Source: Corynebacterium sp. Marseille-P3884 (GTDB lineage Bacteria > Actinomycetota > Actinomycetes > Mycobacteriales > Mycobacteriaceae). From it: a DNA stretch of 57,530 nt. Made by a program: the position numbers and the translations under genes. The notes beneath the pieces were generated by a model. It searched no databases. It was not told where the DNA came from and saw only the letters and a program-made list of their open reading frames with translations. The first letter of the stretch is position 1. Every line of letters starts with the position of its first letter. Below are positions 25,100 to 34,365 of this stretch, in pieces. Location of the stretch: positions 1 to 57,530 of the forward strand of contig NZ_JAGKSD010000015.1 in the NCBI RefSeq assembly GCF_017942225.1, in the 5' to 3' direction.

Positions 25100-27331
25100 C
25101 TAGCGGGAGAACACCGACTGCAGCGGCTCCTCGCCTTCGCGGATTTCGCGCTCGTACTTCGCGCGCTCGCGCTCGTTCTCGTTCGGATCATCGATGAACA
25201 GCGCGTTGCGGCGGGCGTCGTAGATCACAATGGACGCGCCCAGAGCCAGAGCGGTGAACACCAGCAGAACCACGATGGCGATCCAGAACGTGCCGTCGTA
25301 GATACCGTCGACCGAGCGGACGAACAGGTTGCGTGCGTGGCTCATTGGGTGCAGCGGGTTCATGAACGCCAGCGGGGCCGGCAGGGTGGACAGCGGCCAG
25401 ACCGCACTGGAGACAAACAGGCCCAGGGCGAAGAAGCCGATATTGAACATCGCGCCGACGACTCGGCCGAACAGAACGCGGAAGAACTGGAAGATGGTGG
25501 TGCCGGCGACGTCGATAAGCAGAAGCGCCGCACCAATGATGAACCAGTTCTCCGGGCGCCAACCGAGGGTGATGGACACAAATCCCAGCAGCGCGGTGAG
25601 CGCGACGTTGATTCCGAGCATGCGGGCCCACGCGCTGAGCACCGGGCCGGCGGCACCGGACGCCTTGTGGCGGCGACCGATGGCGTGCGGCAGAAGAATG
25701 GACACGACTGCCATCAGCAGGAAGTTGATCACGATCAGGCCGAGGATGGAGAAACCGCTCGACGGCTCCTTCTTCGTCGGGTCTGCCGGGTCAACCACGA
25801 CCTGGGTCGGGTGCAGGTTCGCCTCGTCGAAGATGATCGGGACTGCGATCTGCTCGGAGGACTTGTCCATGGCCTTGACCTTCGGCGCACGGCCAGCACC
25901 TTCGTCGAGCTTGGTGGACAGCTCCTCGGAGCCGTCCTTCAGGCGGTTCATGCCGTCTTCGAGCTGCCCGCCGCCGTCGACAAGCTGTTGCGTACCGTCG
26001 GTGAGGCGGCTAGTGCCGTCGTTGAGCTGCCTTGCACCGTCATCCAGCTGGTTCGCGCCGTCCTCGAGGCGGGAGACACCGTCGGTGAGCTGGCCCGTGC
26101 CGTCCACGAGCTGATCGGAGCCGTCGATGAGGCGGTCCAGGCCGTTGCGGTACGGCATCTCCGGGTCAGAGAGGTTCGCGTAGAGTTCGCCGGTGCCGTC
26201 GCGCAGACGGTTGAGGTCGTTGACCACGTTCTCCGGGTTCTCCGGGTCTAGCTGGCTGACGATACCGTCGAGCTTGTCCGCCTCGGCGTGCAGGCCGAAC
26301 TGACGCAGCGTGTCCACGATGGGCTTGAGCTGGCCGACGCCGCCCTGGACGTTCTCCAGCAACGGGATCAGCATGCCGGTCAGCTTGTCCACGCCCTCGT
26401 CAATCTGGCGTGCGCCGTCGGCGAGCTGGTCGGTACCGTCTTCGAGCTGGTACAGACCGTCGTTGAGTTGCTTCGCACCGTCATCCAGACGCCCAGCACC
26501 GTCGCTCAGCTCGCCGACACCGTCGGTCAACTCACCAGTGCCGTCGACGAGCCGGCCTGTGCCGTCATGGAGTTCATTCGCACCGTCGTCGAGCTTGTTG
26601 ATGCCGTCGACAGCCTTCTTGCCACCGTCTTTAAGCTCGCCGACACCGTCGTCGAGCTGCTTCGAACCGTCGGCAGCCGCGCGAATACCATCGCCAAGTT
26701 CGTTGATGCCGCCGAGGACTTCCTCCGCATACGTCTTGGCAACCTCGGCGCGGACCTCGGATTGGATCTGCGGGACCAGACCCGCGGTCAGGATCGCGCC
26801 GTTACTGCCGTTGTAGTCGTTGAAATCGACCATGATACTGGCCTGCTTCGGCTCCGGGTCGATGACCGTGACCACGTTCTTGGAGAAGTCCTCCGGGATC
26901 GTCACCGTGAACAGGTACTTGCCCGTCATCAGGCCTTTTTTGGCATCCTCTGAATTGACCACGTCGAAGTCGAGGTAGTCCCGGCTGGTCAAGCCCTCTA
27001 CGACATCGGCGCCGAATTCTTCTAGGCCAGCCCCTTCGCCACGGTCAACGCCCTTGTCGTTGTTGACCACTGCGAGCTTGGTGTGGGGCACCGAACCAGT
27101 CGGATCCCACATCGCCCACATGAACAGACCCGCGAACAGCAGCGGGAACACGAGTGCCAGAATGATAATGGTGCGTGCGACCGTGGAGAACGGACGCCAC
27201 ATCAACAGGCGTTCAAGCGGCCTTAATACCCTGCCCCCGCGCTCAGTGCGCGGTGTGTCTGCATCGCCGCCGGTGACTTTCGTGCTCAACGCAAGTACCT
27301 CATTCCTCTTCGTGTTCCGTATCCTCGCCAC
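25100..27331 (-). CDS. YhgE/Pip-family membrane protein with DG repeats
   Basis: A 743-residue protein of the YhgE/Pip family. One transmembrane helix follows the basic N-terminus (TIIILALVFPLLFAGLFMWA, near residue 50). Residues about 205-500 form an extracellular domain with more than twenty repeats of the type LxDGTxQLxDG, predicted to be long coiled coil. Five or six membrane helices follow (about 540-710), the ABC2-type C-terminal part. Relatives are phage receptors, ESX/T7-type secretion components or lipid exporters. The role here is unknown. The repeat region explains several overlapping shadow frames on the other strand. Confidence 0.87.
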   Translation of the reverse strand: MARIRNTKRNEVLALSTKVTGGDADTPRTERGGRVLRPLERLLMWRPFSTVARTIIILALVFPLLFAGLFMWAMWDPTGSVPHTKLAVVNNDKGVDRGEGAGLEEFGADVVEGLTSRDYLDFDVVNSEDAKKGLMTGKYLFTVTIPEDFSKNVVTVIDPEPKQASIMVDFNDYNGSNGAILTAGLVPQIQSEVRAEVAKTYAEEVLGGINELGDGIRAAADGSKQLDDGVGELKDGGKKAVDGINKLDDGANELHDGTGRLVDGTGELTDGVGELSDGAGRLDDGAKQLNDGLYQLEDGTDQLADGARQIDEGVDKLTGMLIPLLENVQGGVGQLKPIVDTLRQFGLHAEADKLDGIVSQLDPENPENVVNDLNRLRDGTGELYANLSDPEMPYRNGLDRLIDGSDQLVDGTGQLTDGVSRLEDGANQLDDGARQLNDGTSRLTDGTQQLVDGGGQLEDGMNRLKDGSEELSTKLDEGAGRAPKVKAMDKSSEQIAVPIIFDEANLHPTQVVVDPADPTKKEPSSGFSILGLIVINFLLMAVVSILLPHAIGRRHKASGAAGPVLSAWARMLGINVALTALLGFVSITLGWRPENWFIIGAALLLIDVAGTTIFQFFRVLFGRVVGAMFNIGFFALGLFVSSAVWPLSTLPAPLAFMNPLHPMSHARNLFVRSVDGIYDGTFWIAIVVLLVFTALALGASIVIYDARRNALFIDDPNENERERAKYEREIREGEEPLQSVFSR

Positions 27332-27452
27332 GCTCCTTTGCGGCGGAGCACACTCGGATTGATACGTGACTTAGATTACTTTGTAGAGGAATATAGTAGG
27401 TTCAAAACAAAAATTCAGGCTTTTATTTACTGTGGCGAAAATTTTTTCTCAT

Positions 27453-29852
27453 TCATCGCTGAAGCTCGTCTGTCCAGCGAACCTCGCCGGGATCCTTGTC
27501 GTCGCGCCAGCCACGCCACACAGCATGCCGCACCTTACCGTCGCGCGTTCGACCAGCTAGAGCGACTTCACCGACGAGTTCAGGGGCCACCCACCACACG
27601 CCGTCGCGGTCGGCATCGGGCACATCGCTTATCGACGCCTCCTCTACCTCCTTTTCCCTCAATTTCCCCTCCATTGCCTGCAGCTGGCTCGCACTGAACC
27701 CCGTTCCCACGCGCCCGGCATAGGCGAGCTCCCCTGTCTTTTCGTCCCGCACTGCCACGAGCAGCGAGCCGATTCCGCCCGCGCGGCTGCCCTTTCCTTC
27801 CCTGACGCCGACCACGACGACTTCTTGGTGAATCTGGAATTTCATCTTCAGCCATGCAGATCCACGTTTTCCAGGCAGGTAGATCGATCCGAGCCGCTTA
27901 GCCACGACCCCCTCGAGTTTCAGTGCCCGGCTCACCTCCATCGCTTCTGCGAGTGCCCCAGTGTGCGCTGGCGGCACAGTGATGTGTTCGCCTTCCGGCA
28001 CCGTTTCTCGGAGGAGCTCCCGACGCTCCTCGTATGGCGTCCGCAACTGCGACTGTCCCCCATCTTCTGGATGTCCCAGCGCGAGAATGTCGAAGACCAT
28101 GTACCGGATCTCCACTGCTTCAACATCCACCTCACCCGAATGGAGAGCCTGCAGCGCGCCGAAATCCGGGCGCCCGTCCTCACCCAGCGCGACGACTTCC
28201 CCATCGAGCACCGCCCCACCCGAGACCAACTCCGCCAGCTCCTGCAGCTGCGGGAAGTAGTCCGTGTAGTCTTTCCCGTTCCGGCTGGAGAGCACCACTT
28301 TCCCGCCGCCCACACCGGCGAGAATCCGGTAGCCGTCCCACTTCATCTCGAAAGCCCACTTCTCGCCCTCTTTCTTGCTGAGCCGGATATCCGCCTCCGT
28401 GCCTGCGGTGGCCAGCATCGGTTCTGGCAGGTCGGCCAGAGTCACGGCATTCGTCGGTGCAGCCTGGGACTCCCCCTCGGGCTGGCCTTTCATGAATTTC
28501 ATGAGCCACTGGTCGTTGTCCTTGCCCGCTCCCATTCCAGCGGTGTGAATCATGGCGTAGCGGCGCGGCACCCCGCCCAGACCGCCATCTGTCTGCCCGT
28601 GGAGAACAGCAATGACCTCTTTACCTTCGCGCCATTTCTCCACCTCAATGGTTCCGGAATCCCAGATCTTCACCTCGCCGGCACCGTACTCGCCCTTCGC
28701 GATCGTCCCGGAAAACGTGGCGTATTCGATCGGGTGGTCCTCGGTCTGCACCGCCAGACGGTTCGTGTCGGGGTCCAGCGGCGGCCCCTTCGGCACTGCC
28801 CAGGAGACGAGCCCCCCGTCGCGCTCGAAGCGGACATCCCAGTGCAGGGAGGAGGCGTGGTGCTCCTGGATGACAAAGATCGGGTCTTCGCCGGTCCTGT
28901 CGCGCGGTGCTGCAGCGGGCACCGGTTCGGCGGTCTTTGAGGGATCGCGCATGGAACGGTACGTCGATAAGCGATCTTGCTTTTCTGCGCCGAGTGGCGC
29001 GATCGGATCTGTATCCTCCGCGACGCGCTGCAGCACCTCCGTGTATTCGAGCTGGCGCAGGTCCGGGTCCTCCAGCTCAGACCAGGTGCGCGGCGCCGCC
29101 ACCGTCGGGTGTTCGCGGCCGCGCAGGGAGTACGGCGCGACCGTCGTCTTCTTCCCGTTGTTCTGACTCCAGTCGATAAAGACCTTGCCGTGCCGCTGCT
29201 CTTTTTTCATCACCGATGTCACGCTGTCCGGGTTGTCCGCTTCGAGCGCGCGGGCGAGCTTCTTGGCCACGGCCGCCACTTGCTCAGCTGTGCTGGCGCC
29301 GTCGAGCGCCGCATACAAGTGGATCCCCTTCGATCCGGACGTGACCGGGACCGATTCCATGCCCATGCCATCGAGGATCTCCTTGCACCAACGCGCCACC
29401 TCCGCGCATTCGGCAAGCCCCACGCCCGGCCCCGGGTCCAAGTCGAGCACCAGCCGATCGGGATTAGCCGGGTACCCGTGCTCGCCGAAACGCCACTGCG
29501 GGGTATGCAGCTCCAACGCCGCGACCTGCGCGAACCAGGCCAGCACCGCCGGCTCCTCGACGAGCGGGTACCGGTTCGTCGATTCTTTGTGCGCGAGAAT
29601 TCCGAAAGGCAGCCACTCCGGCGCGGAATCCTCCAAGTCCTTACGGAAGAATGACTCCGCGTCCACCCCGTCCGGGAAGCGCTTCCGCGTCACCGGGCGC
29701 CCTGACACCTGCGGGATGAGCGCACCTGCGACCTCGAGGTAGTACTTCATCACGTCGGCCTTCGTCGTCCCCGTCGCCGGGTAGAGAACCTTGTCCAGGT
29801 TGCTCACCGACAGAATTCGGTCGCCCACCTGATACTCGTTCTTCTTCGGCAT
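27453..29852 (-). CDS. ligD: Multifunctional ATP-dependent DNA ligase LigD
   Basis: A 799-residue enzyme of bacterial non-homologous end joining. Order is polymerase-phosphoesterase-ligase, as in Mycobacterium. The Pol domain (about 1-280) has the catalytic DLDPGPGVG acid pair near 138. The PE domain (about 325-460) includes HHASSLHWDVRFERDG with His337. The ligase domain (about 480-799) has the adenylation lysine in EMKWDGYR (Lys504). The ATG at 29852 follows AAAGGAGG closely; a longer frame upstream overlaps the Ku promoter and is not likely used. It repairs double-strand breaks with the divergent Ku. Confidence 0.95.
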   Translation of the reverse strand: MPKKNEYQVGDRILSVSNLDKVLYPATGTTKADVMKYYLEVAGALIPQVSGRPVTRKRFPDGVDAESFFRKDLEDSAPEWLPFGILAHKESTNRYPLVEEPAVLAWFAQVAALELHTPQWRFGEHGYPANPDRLVLDLDPGPGVGLAECAEVARWCKEILDGMGMESVPVTSGSKGIHLYAALDGASTAEQVAAVAKKLARALEADNPDSVTSVMKKEQRHGKVFIDWSQNNGKKTTVAPYSLRGREHPTVAAPRTWSELEDPDLRQLEYTEVLQRVAEDTDPIAPLGAEKQDRLSTYRSMRDPSKTAEPVPAAAPRDRTGEDPIFVIQEHHASSLHWDVRFERDGGLVSWAVPKGPPLDPDTNRLAVQTEDHPIEYATFSGTIAKGEYGAGEVKIWDSGTIEVEKWREGKEVIAVLHGQTDGGLGGVPRRYAMIHTAGMGAGKDNDQWLMKFMKGQPEGESQAAPTNAVTLADLPEPMLATAGTEADIRLSKKEGEKWAFEMKWDGYRILAGVGGGKVVLSSRNGKDYTDYFPQLQELAELVSGGAVLDGEVVALGEDGRPDFGALQALHSGEVDVEAVEIRYMVFDILALGHPEDGGQSQLRTPYEERRELLRETVPEGEHITVPPAHTGALAEAMEVSRALKLEGVVAKRLGSIYLPGKRGSAWLKMKFQIHQEVVVVGVREGKGSRAGGIGSLLVAVRDEKTGELAYAGRVGTGFSASQLQAMEGKLREKEVEEASISDVPDADRDGVWWVAPELVGEVALAGRTRDGKVRHAVWRGWRDDKDPGEVRWTDELQR

Positions 29853-29916
29853 TGCCGCGCCCACCTCCTTTCTGTCGCCCCGGGTCCGCTGCACTCGTCG
29901 CACGTACACTGCAGGC

Positions 29917-30867
29917 ATGCGCGCAATCTGGAGCGGGTCCATCACCTTCGGCCTCGTCAACGTTCCCGTCAAAGCCTACGGAGCAACCGACGACCACGAC
30001 ATCTCTTTCCACCAAGTCCACAACGAAGACGGCGGCCGTATCCGCTATGAGCGGCGCTGCGAGGTGTGCGAGGAGATCGTGGAATACGACGACATCGACA
30101 AAGCCTTCGAAGAAGACGGCGAGACGGTGGTGCTCACCGACGACGACTTCGATGCCCTACCGGAAGCCGATAACAACGAGGTCGAGGTCGTCCAGTTCGT
30201 CCCCGCGGACCAAGTCGACCCGATCATGATGGAGAAGTCGTACTACCTCGAGCCGGAAGGCAAGACCCCGAAGTCGTACCTGCTCCTGCGCGAAACGCTC
30301 AAGGAGACTGACCGCACCGCGATCGTGAAATTCGCTCTCCGCCAAAAGACCCGCCTCGGCGCTTTGCACGTGCGCGGCAATGTCCTCGTCCTGCAAGGCA
30401 TGCACTGGGCTGACGAGGTCCGCGACGTCGACTTCAAAGGCGCGAACTCCAAGGCGAAGATCGGCAAGAAGGAACTCGAGCTCTCCTCCGCACTCGTCGA
30501 GCAGTACTCCTCCGATTTCACGCCCGAGGAGTTCGAGGACGACTACCAGACCGAGCTGCGCAAGCTTATCGACGCCAAATTCGCCCAGGGCGACACCCTC
30601 GACACCGAGGAGACCTTCAGTGAGAAATCCGGCGCGAAGAAGGACTCGGACGATGACGGCGAAGACGCTGATGTCGTCGACCTCATGGCTGCACTCGAAG
30701 CCTCCCTCGGCCGCAAGTCCGGTAAGGCGGGCGCGAAGAAGTCCGCAAAGAAAACTACCAAGAAGACGGCCAAGAAATCGTCGAAGAAGACAGCGAAGAA
30801 AACAACGAAGAAAGCCGCGAAAAAGACCACGAAAAAGGCGAGTAAGAAGTCGTCCAAGAGCGCGTAA
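29917..30867 (+). CDS. ku: Ku homodimer DNA-end-binding protein
   Basis: A 316-residue bacterial Ku. The core (about 1-260) has the IWSGSITFGLVNVPVKAYGA start and the YYLEPEGKTPKSYLLLRE block. The C-terminal tail (about 265-316) is a Lys/Thr/Ala-rich stretch of KKTAKK units, the basic extension known in mycobacterial and streptomycete Ku that helps DNA binding and LigD recruitment. Ku rings encircle broken DNA ends. The gene is divergent from ligD by 64 bases. A GGTGGCG/CGCCACC hairpin at 30878 follows the stop. Confidence 0.95.
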   Translation: MRAIWSGSITFGLVNVPVKAYGATDDHDISFHQVHNEDGGRIRYERRCEVCEEIVEYDDIDKAFEEDGETVVLTDDDFDALPEADNNEVEVVQFVPADQVDPIMMEKSYYLEPEGKTPKSYLLLRETLKETDRTAIVKFALRQKTRLGALHVRGNVLVLQGMHWADEVRDVDFKGANSKAKIGKKELELSSALVEQYSSDFTPEEFEDDYQTELRKLIDAKFAQGDTLDTEETFSEKSGAKKDSDDDGEDADVVDLMAALEASLGRKSGKAGAKKSAKKTTKKTAKKSSKKTAKKTTKKAAKKTTKKASKKSSKSA

Positions 30868-30921
30868 CCTCCGCACCGGTGGCGCAACGCCACCTCGCCG
30901 AAAAACCTATGGTGGGGTGAC

Positions 30922-31611
30922 ATGAAAGTACTAGCTATTTCCACCAGCGCCAGCCGTTACGAGAAAACCGGTCACCGCACCGGCATGTGGCTGGGCGAAT
31001 ACACCCACTTCTACGACGTTGTGACTGAAGCCGGCCACGACGTGACCCTGGCCAGCATCGCAGGCGGCGAGGTCCCCATTGACCCAGTGAGTCTCCAGCC
31101 ACCGGTGATCAACCTGGGTGGCACCTCGAAGCGGTACCAGGACCGCGAGTTCATGTCGCAGCTCGACGACACCCCAGCTGTCTCCGACCTCGAAGCCAAC
31201 GATTTCGATGCCGTTTACCTCATCGGCGGCCACGGCACCCTGTTCGATTTCGATGCCCCGGCGTTGAAGAGTCTTCTCGCCGATTTCGCTGAGAGCGGCA
31301 AGATCGTCTCCGCCGTGTGCCACGGCCCGAGCGGTCTACTCGACGTTGCACTCCCATCCGGCGGAACGCTCCTTTCCGGCAAGAAGGCCACCGGTTACAC
31401 GTGGGCAGAGGAGAAACTCGCCCGCCGCGCCGACGCAGTCCCCTACTCGCTGGAAGAAAAGATCGGGAATGAAGCCGCTGAGTTCACCACTGCGAAGATC
31501 CCGATGACCGAGCACGTGGTCACCGACGGCACACTCGTCACCGGCCAGAATCCGATGTCCGCCACGGGTGTAGGCAAAGAAGTGGTACGCCTACTCGCCG
31601 AGCGCGATTGA
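30922..31611 (+). CDS. DJ-1/PfpI-family type 1 glutamine amidotransferase-like protein
   Basis: A 229-residue protein with the nucleophile elbow AVCHGPSG (Cys133) and the conserved YLIGGHGT strand (near 97), as in Hsp31 and class I glutamine-amidotransferase-like chaperone/glyoxalase proteins. It probably acts on methylglyoxal-damaged molecules or small aldehydes; exact substrate unknown. It follows Ku, is eleven bases before the alkylation repair gene, and could be part of a stress/repair unit. The start ATG at 30922 lies just after GTGGGG. Confidence 0.88.
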   Translation: MKVLAISTSASRYEKTGHRTGMWLGEYTHFYDVVTEAGHDVTLASIAGGEVPIDPVSLQPPVINLGGTSKRYQDREFMSQLDDTPAVSDLEANDFDAVYLIGGHGTLFDFDAPALKSLLADFAESGKIVSAVCHGPSGLLDVALPSGGTLLSGKKATGYTWAEEKLARRADAVPYSLEEKIGNEAAEFTTAKIPMTEHVVTDGTLVTGQNPMSATGVGKEVVRLLAERD

Positions 31612-31621
31612 TTGAACGCCC

Positions 31622-32713
31622 ATGAAGATGAAGTATTTCTTCGGCGCCGACACCGCCCTCAAACTCGGAAACCAGCTCGGCATCGACGGTGAGGAGTACG
31701 CGGCCTGGGTCGCTTTGCGCGTCGACGACCTGGAGATCAAGGATCGTGTCGGGGTCTTCGCGAGGGGCCTGCGCGAGCGGCTCCCGGGGGATTACGGGGA
31801 GGCGGTGGCGGGGGTCGTCGATAAGCTCGGTCCTGAGCTCGCGGAAGGCGAAGGCTACTTCAACCACGCATTCCACCTCTGGCCCATAAGCCGCTTCATC
31901 GAGGACTACGGCCTCGACCACCCCGAACTTTCCCTCGCCGCGACCGAGGCGCTCACCCGCGCATTCACGGGCGAGTGGGCCGTGCGCCCGTACCTTACGC
32001 ACTACCCCGCGCTCACTATGGAACGCGTCGAGGAATGGTCGCGCTCGCCAAGCCACAACGTGCGCCGCTTATCGACGGAAGGCCTCCGCCCCCGCCTCCC
32101 CTGGGCCCCCGTTCACCGCCCGTTTCTGGATGATCCTGCACCTATCATTCCGGTGCTGGACCGCCTCTACGCAGATACCTCTTTATATGTGCGCACCTCC
32201 GTAGCCAATAACCTGAACGACATCGCGCGCACCCACCCTTCGCTCGCCATCGCCACCGCTGAGCGCTGGCTCGCTGAGTCGCCGTCCCCGGCGGTCACCT
32301 GGGTCGCTGAACGCGGCCTGCGCGGATTGATCAGGCAGGGCGACCCCGCTGCCCTCGCTGCCGTCGGTTTCGCCGCCACCGACAACATCCAGCTGGTCTC
32401 CGCAGCTTTCCCGCCCCGTGTCGCGGTCGGCGAGAAAGCCGAGCTCACAGCGCGTGTGGTCAATGCTTCAGATGAACCCCGCGACATTCTTGTCGACTAC
32501 CGCGTCCACTTCCTCAAGAAGAACGGCACCCGCCGCCCCACCACCTTCCGCCTCGGCCGGCTCACCCTCGCCCCCGGCGAAGAACGCGACCTGACCAAGC
32601 GGCATTCATTCGCTGTCACCAGCACCCGGGTCCTCTACCCCGGCACACATGCTATTTCCGTGGTGATCAACGGTGTCGAGGGCGAGCCGATCCCCTTCGA
32701 GCTCGTGGGGTGA
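31622..32713 (+). CDS. AlkC-like DNA alkylation repair protein
   Basis: A 363-residue protein. Residues 1-240 form alternating helices of HEAT-like repeats (YADTSLYVRTSVANNLNDIA and YLTHYPALTMERVEEWS), as in the AlkC/AlkD glycosylases that remove alkylated bases. Residues 250-363 resemble an Ig-like beta domain (AAFPPRVAVGEKAELTARVV), seen in a subset of AlkC proteins. The neighbourhood of Ku and LigD strengthens a DNA-repair role. Two CGTCGATAAGC motifs fall within it. The catalytic acidic residue cannot be assigned by eye. Confidence 0.85.
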   Translation: MKMKYFFGADTALKLGNQLGIDGEEYAAWVALRVDDLEIKDRVGVFARGLRERLPGDYGEAVAGVVDKLGPELAEGEGYFNHAFHLWPISRFIEDYGLDHPELSLAATEALTRAFTGEWAVRPYLTHYPALTMERVEEWSRSPSHNVRRLSTEGLRPRLPWAPVHRPFLDDPAPIIPVLDRLYADTSLYVRTSVANNLNDIARTHPSLAIATAERWLAESPSPAVTWVAERGLRGLIRQGDPAALAAVGFAATDNIQLVSAAFPPRVAVGEKAELTARVVNASDEPRDILVDYRVHFLKKNGTRRPTTFRLGRLTLAPGEERDLTKRHSFAVTSTRVLYPGTHAISVVINGVEGEPIPFELVG

Positions 32714-32936
32714 GCCACCAGCGAACAGTCTCGGCAGCCCCGCCCCGACACGCCCCCGCCCGAGAGGCCACGTGGATCTACTATCACTTTGACCGCCGCC
32801 TGCTCGACAAAACCCCAGGTCAGATTTAGTCAACACGGAAATGATTCCAACTATATCCACGGCCCTCATCACACTGGCGTGCAACCGACCTTAGACGACC
32901 TCTCCGGTGTGTCTGAATCGTGCTACTTTGAGCAGC

Positions 32937-33617
32937 ATGACTTCCCGACGCCGTGCCACGCGTTTTACCAGCGTCATCACCGGCGCCTCCCTGCTTCTCG
33001 CAGCCTGCGGCGGTACTGACTCCACCGAAATCCCCCAGGCGGCGCCGGAGGAACCTGCCGGCGATGTCGAGATCGTCACCGTCACGCAATACAACGACGG
33101 CACGGTTCTCGGACCCGATGACGAAGCCGAGGGCGACGAGGACGAACCCGAGGCCGTCGACGCTGCCGATGGCGAAGAGGATCACGGCGACACAGGCGAG
33201 GGCGACGACGCTGGCGAGGACGCCCAGGACGAAGAGTCCAGCGACCTCGCGCCGGGAGAGTTTGAATACATCGGCACGGTGGAAAAACAGACCACCGAAG
33301 AGGTCTTAAACGGCGCGCCGGATCCGAACCCGGACTACAGCAAGCCGTCGGACAGGTACTACGTGCTCGTGCTCGATGAGCCCACCGAAATCACTGCGAG
33401 AAAGGCGGGCCCCGAGCCCTACGCCCGAGTCAATGAGATCATCTCCCTCGGGGACAACAGCACCCACTTCGATTCGAGCGAGCGGTGGGAGCCGTACGTG
33501 GGTAAGCGCGTCCGCTTGATCGTTGAGAATAGATACCTGAACTACCCTTCCGACACCAGCCTGCCGCTCGGCGCGATCAGCCTGGTGCATGATCGCGGCA
33601 GGGTGGAAGAGCTCTAG
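32937..33617 (+). CDS. Lipoprotein of unknown function
   Basis: A 226-residue lipoprotein. The signal peptide SRRRATRFTSVITGASLLLAACGG contains the lipobox LAAC (Cys near 22). A disordered acidic segment (residues 40-110, many Glu/Asp) is followed by a small folded domain with VEKQTTEEVLNGAPDPNPDY, LVLDEPTEI and the end YPSDTSLPLGAISLV. I do not recognise the fold; it is probably an envelope-anchored protein. ATG 32937 was chosen because it places the signal peptide correctly. Confidence 0.78.
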   Translation: MTSRRRATRFTSVITGASLLLAACGGTDSTEIPQAAPEEPAGDVEIVTVTQYNDGTVLGPDDEAEGDEDEPEAVDAADGEEDHGDTGEGDDAGEDAQDEESSDLAPGEFEYIGTVEKQTTEEVLNGAPDPNPDYSKPSDRYYVLVLDEPTEITARKAGPEPYARVNEIISLGDNSTHFDSSERWEPYVGKRVRLIVENRYLNYPSDTSLPLGAISLVHDRGRVEEL

Positions 33618-33687
33618 GGGCCAGCGCCGTCGTCGATAAGCGTGCGACGACCGCGACTTTCATGGCTGCGTGTTATAGCTTGAGCTC

Positions 33688-34365
33688 ATGAAAGGTTACC
33701 GCACGGGCGAGCACCTCCTCGCCGTCTATCTGTCGTCGATCACGGGGTTCATCGACGCGCTCGGCTTCATGTACCTCGGCGGCTTCTTCTTGTCGTTCAT
33801 GTCCGGCAACACGACGCGCCTCACAGCAGCGCTTAACGACGGCCACCTCGACGTCGCTTCCAAAGCCGCCGGCCTCATGCTTCTCTTCCTGGTCGGGGTC
33901 GCGATCGGTGCGCTGATCAGCCAACTCGGGCAACGGTATCTGCCGCCGACGCGGACGCGTGAAGCGATCTTGTTATTCGTGTGCCTGACCTCCGCGATCG
34001 CGTCGGTATGGGTAGCGACGGGGCATGAAGACTTGGCGGTCTACAGCTTGTCGTTCACCGTCGGTGCGATGAACTCCACCTTCGAGCGCAACGGCGAAGT
34101 ATCGATCTCCCTGACCTACATGACCGGCACCCTGGTGAAGATGGCACAGCGCTTCGTCGCCGCTTTCTTCGGCGGATCGCACAGCGCCTGGCTGATCAAT
34201 TTCGCACTGTGGCTCTCGCTCGCATGCGGCGCACTGATCGGTGGCCGCTGCTATGTCGAGTTCGGTCTGTACTCCGTGTGGGTAGTCACCGCGCTCCTCG
34301 TCGCAGGGACCGCGGCTGCCCTAGTGAACCGGCACATCCGCCGTTCCCGCGGACTGCACGTCTAA
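33688..34365 (+). CDS. DUF1275 (YoaK-like) membrane protein
   Basis: A 225-residue inner-membrane protein with six hydrophobic helices. The LAVYLSSITGFIDALGFMYLGG segment near the N-terminus and the following FMSGNTTRL motif are the DUF1275 signature. Function is unknown for the family. It is convergent with the DUF1707 gene; the two stop codons touch at 34365/34366. Confidence 0.88.
   Translation: MKGYRTGEHLLAVYLSSITGFIDALGFMYLGGFFLSFMSGNTTRLTAALNDGHLDVASKAAGLMLLFLVGVAIGALISQLGQRYLPPTRTREAILLFVCLTSAIASVWVATGHEDLAVYSLSFTVGAMNSTFERNGEVSISLTYMTGTLVKMAQRFVAAFFGGSHSAWLINFALWLSLACGALIGGRCYVEFGLYSVWVVTALLVAGTAAALVNRHIRRSRGLHV

Larger units (their letters stand above)
717..33641. repeat. 15 exact copies of the 11-mer CGTCGATAAGC
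   Basis: Start positions of CGTCGATAAGC on plus: 1575, 10258, 15137, 18981, 23474, 25510, 28962, 31816, 33631. Start positions of the reverse complement GCTTATCGACG on plus: 717, 8558, 20011, 27627, 30564, 32067. They occur in genes of both directions, in all reading frames and in intergenic DNA. No exact copy occurs in 33.7-57.5 kb. Near copies: 19395, 29172, 47502, 47944. Confidence 0.9.

Noticed and set aside
25337..26953. Plus-strand frames opposite the YhgE repeats, looking like repeat proteins or CRISPR-like spacing
   Set aside because: The periodicity comes from the DG repeats on the minus strand; repeat units vary and there is no repeat-spacer structure.
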